Origin: Hyperoplus lanceolatus
Taxonomy: Eukaryota; Chordata; Actinopteri; Uranoscopiformes; Ammodytidae
Direction of reading: 5' to 3'
Length of the DNA: 64,000 bases
NCBI GenBank assembly: GCA_026929865.2
Contig: CM049410.1
Span: 23,032,001-23,096,000 of the forward strand
Positions within the stretch are counted from its first letter, which is position 1, and each line of letters opens with the position of its first letter. Positions 22,262 to 32,759 of this stretch are shown here, piece by piece. The notes beneath the pieces are model-generated. The model searched no databases and was not told the origin of the DNA. It saw only the letters and a program-made list of their open reading frames with translations. The position numbers were made by a program, and so were the translations under genes.

Positions 22262-22386
22262 TTAATTTATAACACAGCCAAGGTATTCTCACAGAACCAA
22301 ATGCAGAGCTTCTTCGCAGAGCTTCCAAACATGGACCGGTAAATCCAGTGAGGTTAGCAGAGAACAGTGTTGTTCCTCGTCCTCCC

Positions 22387-23576
22387 TTACCACTGCTGGG
22401 CGTACTGTAAAGACTGTGAGACATTTACAGGTGTTATATCTCTGCTAAGTCTCCAAAATATATTATGTTTGAAGCTAGTTTTCTCTTCTCAAATAGTTAA
22501 TCGGGCCTATTCCAGTCAAAGCTAGGGTTCATTATATTTGTCACATGACCTATCCGACTCATCAGAAAGGCTCTGATACTCACAGAGTATCTGTTGGGGA
22601 TCATAGCACCGTGAGGTGTCTTCAGGTTGCCATGGCAGTGGGGACACGTGTTCACAGACTGGCCTCCAACTGGAAACAACACATAAATATGCAGATTTGG
22701 CAATATCTTACTAATTATCTCTAAGTTTGCGTCACTTTAAAGACCAGAAATATAGTTTTTGATAGATGGTGGCCGTTGTTCTGATATATATGCGTGTTAG
22801 GGATTCTGATACCTGTTTGCTCTTGTGTTGTGTTTGCTTCCGGTGTATTGTAACTGGTTTCTGAAGCCCTCTGAAGCAGCTGTGAAGAGAGAGACATCAA
22901 CTGAAATAAACACTGCAAAATTACAATACTAAATGTTTTCTTTTAAAGGTGAACTCAAAAGTTTCATCGCAAAAATTTCACCATAACAGACATGTAAAAC
23001 TGTGTTCATCTTTACATTTAACAGTGTTGAGGGAGCTACTTTTTCAGCATAGCTTTACATACTACCACTGAGTTAGCAGTGGAAGAATGCTGTCAGATTC
23101 ACACAGGAAAGCACTGTGACCCCGTGCTGGGGTGTCGCGTGTCCCTGTTCAGTGTCAGCTCTGCTCTGCTGTTCAATAATAAAGTAGAGCAGACAGAACT
23201 AACAGTACAGTATGTGAATCAGGATATGGAATTAAACGCTACATCCACTGTAGCAGTTCCAATCTTAACCATGTTGTACTGTTGGTACACCTCAAACAGT
23301 TTTTCAAGGCGGAAACCTATCATAGCTTCTTCATTAAAGGTGTAGTCAGCGATTCTGGAGAATGCTTGTTGATCAAAATCACTTTTTGTCAAATTCAGTT
23401 AATATCTCCTCACAAGGCTTCTTATGCGTACCCTTTTAACATTTAAATATCAAAACAAGAATAGTTAGATGCTTATGAGTACCTTAGGACATGTAATATA
23501 CCTGCTGTTTATCCCTGGCCAGCCTGCGGTCCAAAGCACTCTGACGCCGTCTGGCTTCCCAATGCATGGCTGACAT
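22387..23576 (-). CDS. ccdc200: CCDC200-like small protein, about 84 aa, 4 coding exons
   Basis: Not visible as a single open frame; assembled from minus-strand splice signals. Coding exons: 23576-23502 (ATG, 25 codons, ends CAGCAG before GTATAT), 22879-22813, 22669-22584, 22413-22387 (TAA). Each join keeps phase (0, 1, 0). The first exon encodes MSAMHWEARRRQSALDRR, a basic helical N-terminus that I recall as very similar to human CCDC200; CCDC200 also lies between TMEM106A and ARL4D in human as I recall. The third exon encodes CPHCHG and PHGAMIPNRYS; the protein ends QYAQQW. Function unknown. A 5' non-coding exon ends with a consensus donor at 25002 and contains an X-box, suggesting expression in ciliated cells. 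The second exon has an alternative in-frame acceptor 21 bases upstream. The symbol is by recollection and synteny, so moderately sure; that it is a gene is more certain than its name. Confidence 0.65.
23338..23420. repeat. Family C MITE fragment
   Basis: TTAA then AGGTGTAGTCAGCGATTCTG and a CAAAATCACTTTTTGTCAAA block, as at the left end of 20631-22261. The right end is not found. Located in the first coding intron of the minus-strand gene. Confidence 0.6.
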
Positions 23577-24181
23577 TCTGATGCAGAGGAGACAACACAG
23601 TGACACAGCAATATTCACTATGCAATGCCTGGATCCTTCCTGCATCTGTATCTTGCCTTGTTCATAGTGTTAAAGCTGTAGTGCGTAACTTTTTCACATA
23701 TATTGAATGTTGGATACATTCGAGCCATCGCCAAATGTTGACACAGAGTTGATTAAGCCTATCACCTCCACAGAACTCTCTCTGTATTTCTCAGTATGGC
23801 AGCGTTTACAATCTGGTGCAGCATGAGCTCAGAAAAATCCCAAGAAATATTTCAGTATTGGCTATAGGTTTATATCTTTATCAAGAGCAGCGTGTGCATT
23901 ACAATTATAATAGAGGAAATCTTTTAGATATAGATTTAGACAAACACCTCCTTCTCCTCTGTCCAGCTCCATTCTATCCATTTGACCTTACAATGGAGTT
24001 ACCTGATACTGTCTGACTCCCAACCACTGCCCTCAGCTCCTCTGATTACTGATCTGAGTACTGTGTTACCATGCTGTCGTCTGGCACATACTCAACACCT
24101 ATCACAGCCTGTAGCCTTCTGCTAATATGATGAGGTTTGCTGTCAGTGGAAATCAAAGTAAAGACTCATCAATAAACCTTG

Positions 24182-24600
24182 AGGCGGCAGTGGCGAAGTG
24201 GGTAGGGTATTCGCCTCTGGTGTGCAGGGTCGGAGGTTCGATCCCCCGTCTCCCCCGCCACATGTCGAAGTGTCCCTGAGCAAGACACTGAACCCCAAAT
24301 TGCTCCCGATAGTTGGCTTAGTTAGCTTAGCACCCTAGTGCTAAGCCTACCCTGCGTGGTAGCTGCTGCTATCGGTGTATGAATGTGTGTGTGACTGGGT
24401 GAATGTGTAAATGGACTTGTATAGCGCTATATAAAAAAAACATATATTAAAATCTATATTGGCATATTTTAGATGTCTTTTTTTCTTGCTGGTTGACACT
24501 TCTGTGCTATAATAATTAGAAAAACTCATGTACAAAAACAATGTAAAGCGCTTTGAGTCTGTGATAAACGGAGATATAGCGCTATACAAGTCCATTTACC
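24182..24600 (+). mobile_element. tRNA-derived SINE with conserved core, inverted tail
   Basis: tRNA-like head (box A TGGCGAAGTGGGTAGGG, box B GGAGGTTCGATCCC) followed by the core GTCCCTGAGCAAGACACTGA, related to the core of the SINE at 51005-51260. The tail ATGGACTTGTATAGCGCTAT near 24413 recurs inverted near 24572-24598 next to GTAAAGCGCTTTGAGT, so the 3' part forms a hairpin or two tail-to-tail ends. Confidence 0.75.
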
Positions 24601-25001
24601 ACCTACCACCTACATAACACATAAATGAAACAAATAAATCCACATATTTGATTAACTGTTGACCAGAACTTTTTTTTCATGCCATGTCATGAAAATGTAA
24701 TGGCACAGTAAATACAATACAGTGTACTCAGTTCTGTCATGGATATATTGTTTTTAACCTTTAAAATCTTATCTAACATATGATTCAAGACTATATTTTG
24801 GAACCATATCTTCACATAAAGCTTGACCTTAATGTGTGATGTGTAATGTATTCAGGCGAGACACATCCACACAAGGTAAAGCATGTGATGCTCTGCAGTA
24901 AAATATTGAATATGTATAAAACACAACTGTATGTTAGAGCAGGCATACAACAATAGAAAAGAGAAATATAAGGAGCAAGCTAAGAAAAAGTGTTAACTCA
25001 C

Positions 25002-25140
25002 CTGTAGTGGAGGACTGGTGAAAGGCTTAGGTGTCAGTCTCCTGGCTCTGACCTTGTTAAGTGGAGTTTCCAAGCAACATAATGCTCTCCTGGGCAGCGT
25101 TTGTAACACAGAGAGACAGGGAGGAGAAATCCTGGTTCTG
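25002..25140 (-). promoter_or_regulatory. ccdc200: 5' non-coding exon and promoter of the CCDC200-like gene
   Basis: On the minus strand a perfect donor (CTACAG followed by GTGAGT) lies at 25002/25001. It can join the acceptor at 23578, one base before the ATG. The 5' limit (about 25140) is a guess. No TATA box seen. The hAT at 25378 is the next feature upstream. Confidence 0.5.
25066..25078 (-). promoter_or_regulatory. X-box (RFX binding site)
   Basis: Minus-strand GTTGCTTGGAAAC fits the X-box consensus RYYRYY-N(1-3)-RRNRAC exactly, with a one-base spacer. RFX factors bind this site in promoters of ciliary genes. It lies in the presumed 5' exon/promoter of the CCDC200-like gene. Confidence 0.65.
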
Positions 25141-25377
25141 TGGGCCATTAACAATAGTCCCACCTTGCAGAGGGTTTAAGTTTCGTTTTGTAGGGACACT
25201 TCGAGGAGGGGGTCTTCAACAGAAAATTTCGGATTTTTAAGCACTAATGTAGGCCTTTCCTGCATCGTTTTATAGTTAAAATGTAGTAAGGTAAAGACAA
25301 CATTCAGGTTCAAGGTGACACAAATATAATGTGATAAAATGCAGTAAGGCTTACAGGCATTTTGTTTTGCTTTACAA

Positions 25378-26282
25378 CAGAGCCGGCCCAAGCCTTCAGG
25401 GGGCCCTAAGCGAAATATGATTAGGGGGCCCCTCTCCAATGTTAGCGCTGCTGAAACTCTAGATCTTTGTTAAATATCATTCACACACCCAGTGTTTTCC
25501 GCTAGTGCCTCCACTGTGCGGCTGTGCGAAAATATTAGACAGCCGAGATTCAGACCCTTCTAGGGGGTCCGGGGGTATGCCCCCGGGAGATTTTTTAACC
25601 TTTTTAAAGTGAAATGCATGAATCTGGTGCACTTTGAGAGGAAAATTAAGAGGCTAAATCTGAGAAATCTTGTGTGAACAAATAATTTGCAGACACTGGG
25701 TCAGATGAATTAGAAGCTATTGAAGAAGGACACATGGATTTTCCATAAAAATATTAATATAAAATAAAATCTTATGGAGGGTCCTCTGGTTTGGGCTTGG
25801 AGCTCTTTTTCTTTTACGGGACATGTTTCTCTATAATATAGTGAATGCATTTAAATGCATTGTGAGGAACGAAGCAGAAGAACTTTGTTATCCAGCTACT
25901 GTATCTTTTTTTCCACAGACAAGGCTGACATAGGCTATAGACTATACACAGTGCATGGGCAACTGAGGGCAGCTCCATTTCCAATTGTTTTTAAATAAAC
26001 TCAATACACACTGTGCATGGATGTGAACGTGACATGATCAGATAATTTCGGATTTCCTCCGAGATGAACTGATTACATTTTTAGGCTATTAATTATCTAG
26101 ACCAAAACATTGTATTCCTTTTTTTGTATGATAACTCACATTTGCATAGTATGATGTTAATATCAAACACACAAACTAACAAAAAAAAAAAAAAAAAAAA
26201 AATTTATTTTTTTAGGGGGCCCCCCAGGCAGTCGGGGGCCCTAAGCGGCCGCTTGGTTCGCTTATGCCTCGGGCCGGCTCTG
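25378..26282. mobile_element. hAT-type element, 905 bp, perfect 8-bp target duplication
   Basis: The ends CAGAGCCGGCCC and GGGCCGGCTCTG are perfect inverted repeats, and CTTTACAA flanks both sides (25370-25377 and 26283-26290). The next inner bases (GGGGGCCCTAAGCG) also repeat inverted. No transposase frame. Confidence 0.9.
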
Positions 26283-26290
26283 CTTTACAA

Positions 26291-27499
26291 TATGTATTAT
26301 CCAGGATGTTCTGTCTTTCTGCTCATTCAAAACAAATCAACATAAATGATTAGGCTACTCCTCTATCTACATTTTGTAAGGGAAAACGATTCAATGTAAA
26401 TAAGACTATAGATAGCTAGTACAGCCTACAGGCCTATATAAAAGTTAATGAGTAAATTATAACCAAATCCTACTGACTTACTCAACTGTTTTTTTTAAAT
26501 GGATAAAATAAAAAGAGCAGTGTTGTTTTGTCTGGTTTCATAATTAAAACATTGCCTGGCTACTATATAATTTACTATAACTGAACTGGGCTGGTGTTGG
26601 AGGGATGTGTGCTTGCATGACAAGTCGGGACAAGTTGCAAAGTTAATCTGAGTGGGCGGGTCATATGGAGAACTTCCTTCATTGATAGGGATATGTCCAT
26701 TTAAATGGTTGTTGTTGGTGATTGTATCCGTTGTTCCTGTCCATTCTGGCTGTGAAATATGAATATGAATTTGCTGAACTGAATACATTTTAGAGAGGTT
26801 TTCTAAATAACAAATGTAGCACAACATATTTTTACTTTACAATTAGGTTGGTTGTTTGTCCATCAAGCCTTACCTCCTGTGGACAGCAGAGTGCGCTACT
26901 ATCCTATGCAAAGAGGAATGATGGTGGGATTTGCTGACTGCTCTGGGATCAGTTATGCAAATTCACCACTACTGGATGAGCACAGTAAAGAATAGGAGTC
27001 TGATCCCTCATTTAGCAGGTACTTTAAAGTAAGGTTAGGTGCATTTATTCAAGTACTGCACCTGAATACCATTGTGATATGGTATGTCTACCTCAATACA
27101 TTTAGCTCCACTTTACGCATTACAACAATGTAGTGGTAAACACAATCTTTTTTTTATGCAAAAGTATACTTTGCTTTGGAATGATTAAGTGTATTTTAAT
27201 TTCATACTCATAACAGATAGCTATTTAATTATGATTGAATGAGGGATATCTCTAAACAAATAAGTACAGGACCACGTATCATGTGGTGCCAACATTTCCA
27301 CATTGTTTTTGTTATTACAATTCCAATGCTCCAAAAGCATTTAGTTTCAAAACACAACATCCAATAACAGTCCCACCCCTCTGTAGGACAAACACAAACA
27401 ATGGGTAACGGAAAGAGGTGATACTCACTAAAGTCACAAAACTATTTTCAACTTGTCTGCAGAACCAAAACCTGTATTCGCTTTCACTCTAGCTCCTGA

Positions 27500-27500
<1 letters not shown>
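26291..27500. other. Intergenic, nothing recognised
   Basis: AT-rich sequence between the hAT element and the GT array. No exon or repeat could be delimited. Confidence 0.5.
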
Positions 27501-27503
<3 letters not shown>

Positions 27504-27597
<94 letters not shown>

Positions 27598-27637
27598 TTA
27601 TGTGTGTGTTTATGTGAGTGTGTTTATGTGAGTGTGT

Positions 27638-27709
<72 letters not shown>
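27504..27709. repeat. (GT)n microsatellite, interrupted
   Basis: Two GT blocks separated by a variant GTTTATGTGAGTGT segment (about 27590-27650). Confidence 0.95.
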
Positions 27710-27710
<1 letters not shown>

Positions 27711-27934
27711 CATATCTTTGTTCCTGCTGGTCCAGCCCTGATTATGTAACTATAGTTTTGTATCATATCTACTGATCATCTGAGATCAGTCTCATCATAT
27801 TCAAATCAGTACCTTTCCATCTCCTTGTGTGAATTCCCATTACTGGATCAAACTGCACCAAAACAAACATATACAGTAGTTGTGTCTGTCTTGATTACTT
27901 TTTTGTCAGTGATCCTAAAACACTATACTGTAGA

Positions 27935-28285
27935 AAGGTGCACTTTTGGGTGCAGGTAATTTTGGGTGTGTCAGAGAAGTGAACATTTTCTAAGATATAT
28001 TCTCATAACTTCACAAACAAACTTTACTCATGGATCCCTGGAACACTGTTTGAAGTTCGAAAGCTATACCTTAAAAGCTACTTTTTTACTGTTGCAACAG
28101 GGCCCACAGTTTTGTTTACAGACACATTCTAGTCTTACGTTTACTTCCAGTTGCCACAAAATACATTTGTTTTGATTTATGATGATATAATTATTCAATA
28201 CTTAGAATAACATATAGAGAAAATATGTTTTGTAAAATAACTGCAGGCTCTGCGAATGTAAATAAATCGCTCTTTCTCAGAAACC
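27935..28285. repeat. Family B MITE, diverged copy 2
   Basis: Starts AAAGGTGCACTTTTGGGTGC and follows 4159-4509 in order (ATTCTCATAACT, GAACACTG, TTTGTTTACAG, ACTGCAGGCT). The TTAA flank and right terminus are lost. Confidence 0.65.
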
Positions 28286-28747
28286 TGCAGGCCCGGCTCC
28301 ATTGCCAGTCAATGCTAGGACAACACTGTTGCACATGGTTTCCATTGTGGTATCAAGGAAAGAACGAGGCCGACCATTACAATGCAAATCAAAACAGCTG
28401 AGCCATTATGTCATGGATGGCCCACACATTGATCTATATTGAGCTGAGCTGCTGTGGCCAAGATACAACTTTTTCCGTCGGCCAATAAAGCTTTTATTTT
28501 GAAATAAACAAGCGTTTTTATTCTTATTATTATTTTAAGCGAGTTTTATGTAGTTTCTGCTGTTGATGTAGTTTCTTCTGAATAATTGTAGAAAAATCAC
28601 GTCAGGGCTAGCCTCTGTTTAACTAGCCTCTGAAACTGTTATTCAGACTTCCTTTTATCTGTCCTTACTAAGAGAAATATTGCAAAGTAAAAATGCACTT
28701 CCATGATGTAGCACTTTGTAGTTTGTTTTATTTGAAGCTAATGTAGG

Positions 28748-28801
28748 TCTGCTCAGAATTTTGTTAACCTGATTTGTATGAGATTCAAAGAAACAATGCA
28801 T
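28748..28801 (+). repeat. Direct repeat flanking arl4d, left copy
   Basis: A 54-base segment starting TCTGCTCAGAATTTTGTTAA recurs in the same orientation at 32701-32754 with three mismatches. Similarity stops abruptly at both edges. Unknown nature. Confidence 0.7.
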
Positions 28802-29029
28802 GATAGTGACCCTTTCCCACTCTCAAAAACCCTCAGAACTCTCATCCTTTTCTGAAGCCCATAACATTCAGGCCCTCTGTTTCATTAACCAACATATAAA
28901 AACAGTCAGGCCTAAAAAAAAATGGCTTATAGGCCTAAATCAAATGGTTCCAGTAGTTAGGCTACTCAAATTGCTGGCAGTGGAAATAAATCAAGTGTGT
29001 GTGTGTGTGTGTGTCCCACTGAGCTGTTG

Positions 29030-29037
29030 TGACGTCA
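29030..29037 (+). promoter_or_regulatory. Cyclic AMP response element in arl4d promoter
   Basis: Perfect palindromic TGACGTCA just upstream of, or at the start of, the presumed arl4d first exon. CREB/ATF factors bind this site. The (GT)9 block at 28996-29013 lies just before it. Confidence 0.6.
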
Positions 29038-29039
29038 GC

Positions 29040-29244
29040 AGCGGTGGGTTGGCCGCGTGCTGCTATCCCTCGGCCAGTGTTGGTTCGTCAGACAAACGGG
29101 ACAGTCTCACAGCTTCACCTGCAGCGCATTGGAAAAACCGGGCGGTCTTTAGGGATTACTCTGCCTCAAATCTTGGATATTTATCACAAATTGGTCGTGC
29201 TGCAACTATGTCGACTTGTTTTAGGTGGATTGAAGTGCTGACTG
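29040..29244 (+). other. arl4d: arl4d 5' non-coding exon 1 (candidate)
   Basis: GC-richer stretch ending in a strong donor (GACTG followed by GTAAGATA at 29245). It can join the acceptor at 30107, which begins the exon containing the arl4d start codon. The 5' limit is inferred. Confidence 0.5.
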
Positions 29245-30317
29245 GTAAGATACATTGAGATACTAAAGTGCAATTTGTCAAAGTGTTGACTGGAGCGCGG
29301 TTACGCTCGCGACACTAGTTATTTTGATTTCGCCGCGAAGCACGCCGTCAATACAGGGAGAATACACTTTTAACTAACTTTAAACTACAGCAATAATGTT
29401 TCATTTGCTATTTTTGTACTCTGTTGAATCAACTTGTCTTTTTATTAGCTTTTTCTGTTCTGTGCTACAGCTCGTCTGTTTGAGCAGCGATAGCATTAAT
29501 CCGCTGGATACCGGAACACCGGAGGCTCTCTGTGCTCCCTGTCTTTCCAGTTCTGTTCAGGATAAGGCTAGAAACAGAGAACACTATACCACAGCTCACA
29601 ATATACTGACCATGGTTGACTGTTTACTGCAGTCAGTCGGGACAAAAGCATTCACAATAAAAGTGTGTTAAATGGTTTAACCCGTTGTTTTTACACATGC
29701 GCTTTGAAGTCACATTTGAAGTTGTACTAATGTCCCCTTGTTACCATGGTTGCTCTGAATATGTAACACAACGTGCATAAGTCTGGAAAATGCTTGTTTT
29801 TTCAAGGTTTGAAACATGGTAGAGATCTGAACACATTAGCCTACTGAAAAAATGCATTGATTGATTATGCATATATTTTGATTATATTTTCTTCAATTGC
29901 TTACAGTTTCTCTAAAATACTTGGTATGAATACCAAGCAGGACATGTCTCTTTACTTTCGATTTTAGTCTTAAGTCTTTTTTTATATTGCATCTGTGAAA
30001 TCTGTTCTGTTCCCATTGAGCCTTGAGCTGTTCTAGTCTAATTACTGCCAGCCCAGTGCGCTTGATAGAATGGCTGACTCATCAAGTCTCCTCTCTTCCT
30101 CTCTCAGATCGTCAGTGACTGTGTCCCCGGTAACCCTCCTCCAGCAGCCTTTGAAGCTAGGCCAGGAGTGATTACTGCTCTACAGCTAAAGGCACAAGGG
30201 ACCTCTGTTTTCAAACAATCTACACACCAAGAGACAGTGGGAGTTATAAAGACAGCCCTGCCAAAGAGAACCAATCAAATCCTCGGGTTAATCCACCTTC
30301 CAGAACCTTTATTAAAC

Positions 30318-31889
30318 ATGGGTAACCATTTGACAGAAATGGCCCCCAACCCTTCGTTCCTGCCCGGCTTCCAGTCTTTACATGTGGTGGTGATCGGTCT
30401 GGACTGTGCAGGGAAAACCTCACTCCTGTACAGGCTGAAGTTAAAGGAGTTTGTGGAGACGATTCCCACCAAAGGCTTTAACATGGAGCGCATCAAAGTG
30501 GCCACAGGGAGCTCTAAGGCTCACAGTAGCACCCTGCAGGTGTGGGACGTAGGGGGACAGGAGAAGCTCCGGCCCCTCTGGAAGTCTTACACGCGGCGGA
30601 CAGACGGCCTGGTGTTTGTGGTGGACGCAGCAGAGCCAGAGCGCATGGAGGAGGCTAAGGTGGAGCTGCATCGCATCAGCAGGTCACCAGAGAACCAAGG
30701 GGTGCCTGTACTGGTGCTAGCTAACAAACAAGACCTGGATGGAGCCATGTCCGCTTTAGAGGTAACTACTATTGCTCAACACTGTTGTCTTGTGGGTTAT
30801 GGTGTGACTGTGTACTGCTGTCCCATCATGGTCAGGTCTCTCTTGCAAAAGAGATTTTTATCTCGGTCAAACAAACCTGGTTAAATAGAATATATATGTG
30901 TTTCTTAAGAGAGCTGCAATGATTTCTTTGTTAGATTTTGCATCAAGTTCTGAAGTGAAATTATAGAATATTGATCCCTGTCATTTGAATATTTCATTAC
31001 CTAGTTAGATTGCTTTACATCCCTCTACATACGTTATACATCCATGAGTATAGATCTACATACATGTATACCTCCACATACATATTGATTACTTTCTAGT
31101 AATGAGTGACCTTTACGATGTCCCTAAAACCAGACTGAAAGTCTTTGACCTACAAATATTGGTTGGTCGATTCATGAAACTCTTTTCACCTTAAATGACT
31201 CCAGCACATGTGTGTGTGATAAAAGGTTTTCCATCGCCTATGATACTGACAACGTTTTGTTGTTGTTGCATCTCTTTGCCTGTCAATACTTTTTATACTG
31301 CCTGTCAATACTTTTTTTACTCGACATCATTGTAAATGAGGGTCACCCCTCAATTGGTCTCTCGAGGATAAATAAAAGTTAAATGAAATAAATGAAATAG
31401 TTATTAGAAACTAAGTACCTCCACTGGAAGGTTTGATCCCGTTTAGTTTATTAGAGAAGGGAATATAGGCTAATGTTAGCTTAACAAGTTCAATGTTAAA
31501 CCTCATATTAAACTACTTTTCTTTTGATTCCACTGATGGCAGTTCAAATAATTTGAAATAAGAATGTTCCTGTTGAAATTACATATTACCTGTAAATGAG
31601 AGTGTTGGTGTCATTATGTTAACAGTGGTTCTTATCAGAGAGAGACTTGGCCTCTAGTGACTAGTGTCTTTAAACGTGATGAGATGAGCTAGCATTAAGA
31701 CTGACGTTGTGTGTTGTCCCTCAGGTGGAGAAGGTGCTGGCTGTCCATGAGTTGAGTTCGTCCACACATCACCACACCCAGGGCTGCTCTGCTCTGGACG
31801 GACAGGGTCTACAGCCCGGCCTGGAGAAACTCTACCACATGATCCTCAAGAGGAGGAAGATGACCAGACACAGCAAGAAGACCAGATGA
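30318..31889 (+). CDS. arl4d: ARL4D ARF-like small GTPase, 202 aa, two coding exons
   Basis: ARL4D is a plasma-membrane and nuclear ARF-family GTPase that recruits cytohesin-type ARF exchange factors and affects actin and cell migration. Coding exons 30318-30761 (148 codons) and 31725-31889 (54 codons plus TGA) join in phase 0 (GAG/GTAACT, then CCCTCAG/GTG). Visible motifs: N-terminal MGN for myristoylation, P-loop GLDCAGKTS at residues 27-35, PTKGFN switch 1, [13 protein letters not shown] switch 2, LANKQD guanine-specificity motif, GCSALDG near the end, and a basic C-terminal tail ([13 protein letters not shown]) that serves for nuclear and membrane targeting. Length equals the usual 200 or so residues. 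Reading through the intron would give an ORF lacking the C-terminal helix and tail. The start is the conserved [11 protein letters not shown]; the frame stays open upstream but only from a GTG. Confidence 0.95.
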
Positions 31890-32619
31890 GGAGGACCACT
31901 ACAGAAGAGACTTGGTCCAATACTTCTGGTCTGAGGAGCTTCTTCTCAGCAGACATGACTAGGACACCTTGGGAACTTTGAATAGGTCGAACCAGAAGGA
32001 GATGTGCTATGATGTCTTCTACCAAGTCCAAAACTGCAAAGTCTAAGCCAAAGACCCTGACCTGCGTACTATGGGATTGTTTGTGTTCCTGAGCACTCCA
32101 CCTCTCCTTCTTGCATTTTAAGGAGAATGTCGAGAGACATACAAAGGACATACAGAGGGAAACCTGTGCAATAATATTATGACTCGCACTCACTGACACA
32201 CTCACTCCACTATTGAAGGATGTTTTGTACAAACTGTTCTAGTGCCAACAGAATGCTGCCAGCCTGCCCTATAGCACAGTTACTTTCACTACGTTTCAAT
32301 GTCACACTTTACTCTTTTACATCTTCCATGTTGCATGATGTTCACACACATATGAAGACGAGTCTTTTGTTGATCAAAAGAAGATCATTCTGATGACTAT
32401 GACTTAGAAACCTCCCAGTATTCAGTTAGGTATGCCATTGGGACACACAGAGGCTGCTGAGTCCAGCCATGCAACCCTACATTGTTTTTTTCACTCTCCA
32501 CCAAAGACGTTTGCTTGTTTCAGTTTGGTGTATTTCAGGTGTGCTGAAGGGTCGGTTTGTACATTTCAAACTATTTGTTTATACATTGTCATTTTGTTTT
32601 TGTAAATTGTCAACTTGTG

Positions 32620-32625
32620 AATAAA
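32620..32625 (+). terminator. arl4d polyadenylation signal
   Basis: AATAAA about 730 bases after the arl4d stop, preceded by a T-rich stretch. No earlier AATAAA was noted after the stop codon. Confidence 0.6.
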
Positions 32626-32700
32626 TTATTGAGAAACTTTGACATTACTTTTCTGGAAAGTCTTATTTGAATTATTTCAGTCATTTCACATTTATCCAAG

Positions 32701-32754
32701 TCTGCTCAGAATTTGGTTAACCTGATTTGTATGAGATTCAAAGTAACGATGCAT
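32701..32754 (+). repeat. Direct repeat flanking arl4d, right copy
   Basis: Partner of 28748-28801, starting TCTGCTCAGAATTTGGTTAA. It begins about 75 bases after the arl4d polyadenylation signal. Confidence 0.7.
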
Positions 32755-32759
32755 TCATG

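Noticed and set aside
28800..29258. 152-codon frame over the arl4d promoter
   Set aside because: Crosses the GT tract, the CRE and the presumed 5' exon and its donor; no protein family recognised.
29745..29765. Third X-box-like sequence (GTTACCATGGTTGC)
   Set aside because: The right half does not fit RRNRAC, so it fails the consensus.
30168..30317. In-frame N-terminal extension of arl4d
   Set aside because: The frame is open but begins only at a GTG, and the conserved MGN start with its myristoylation glycine is at 30318.
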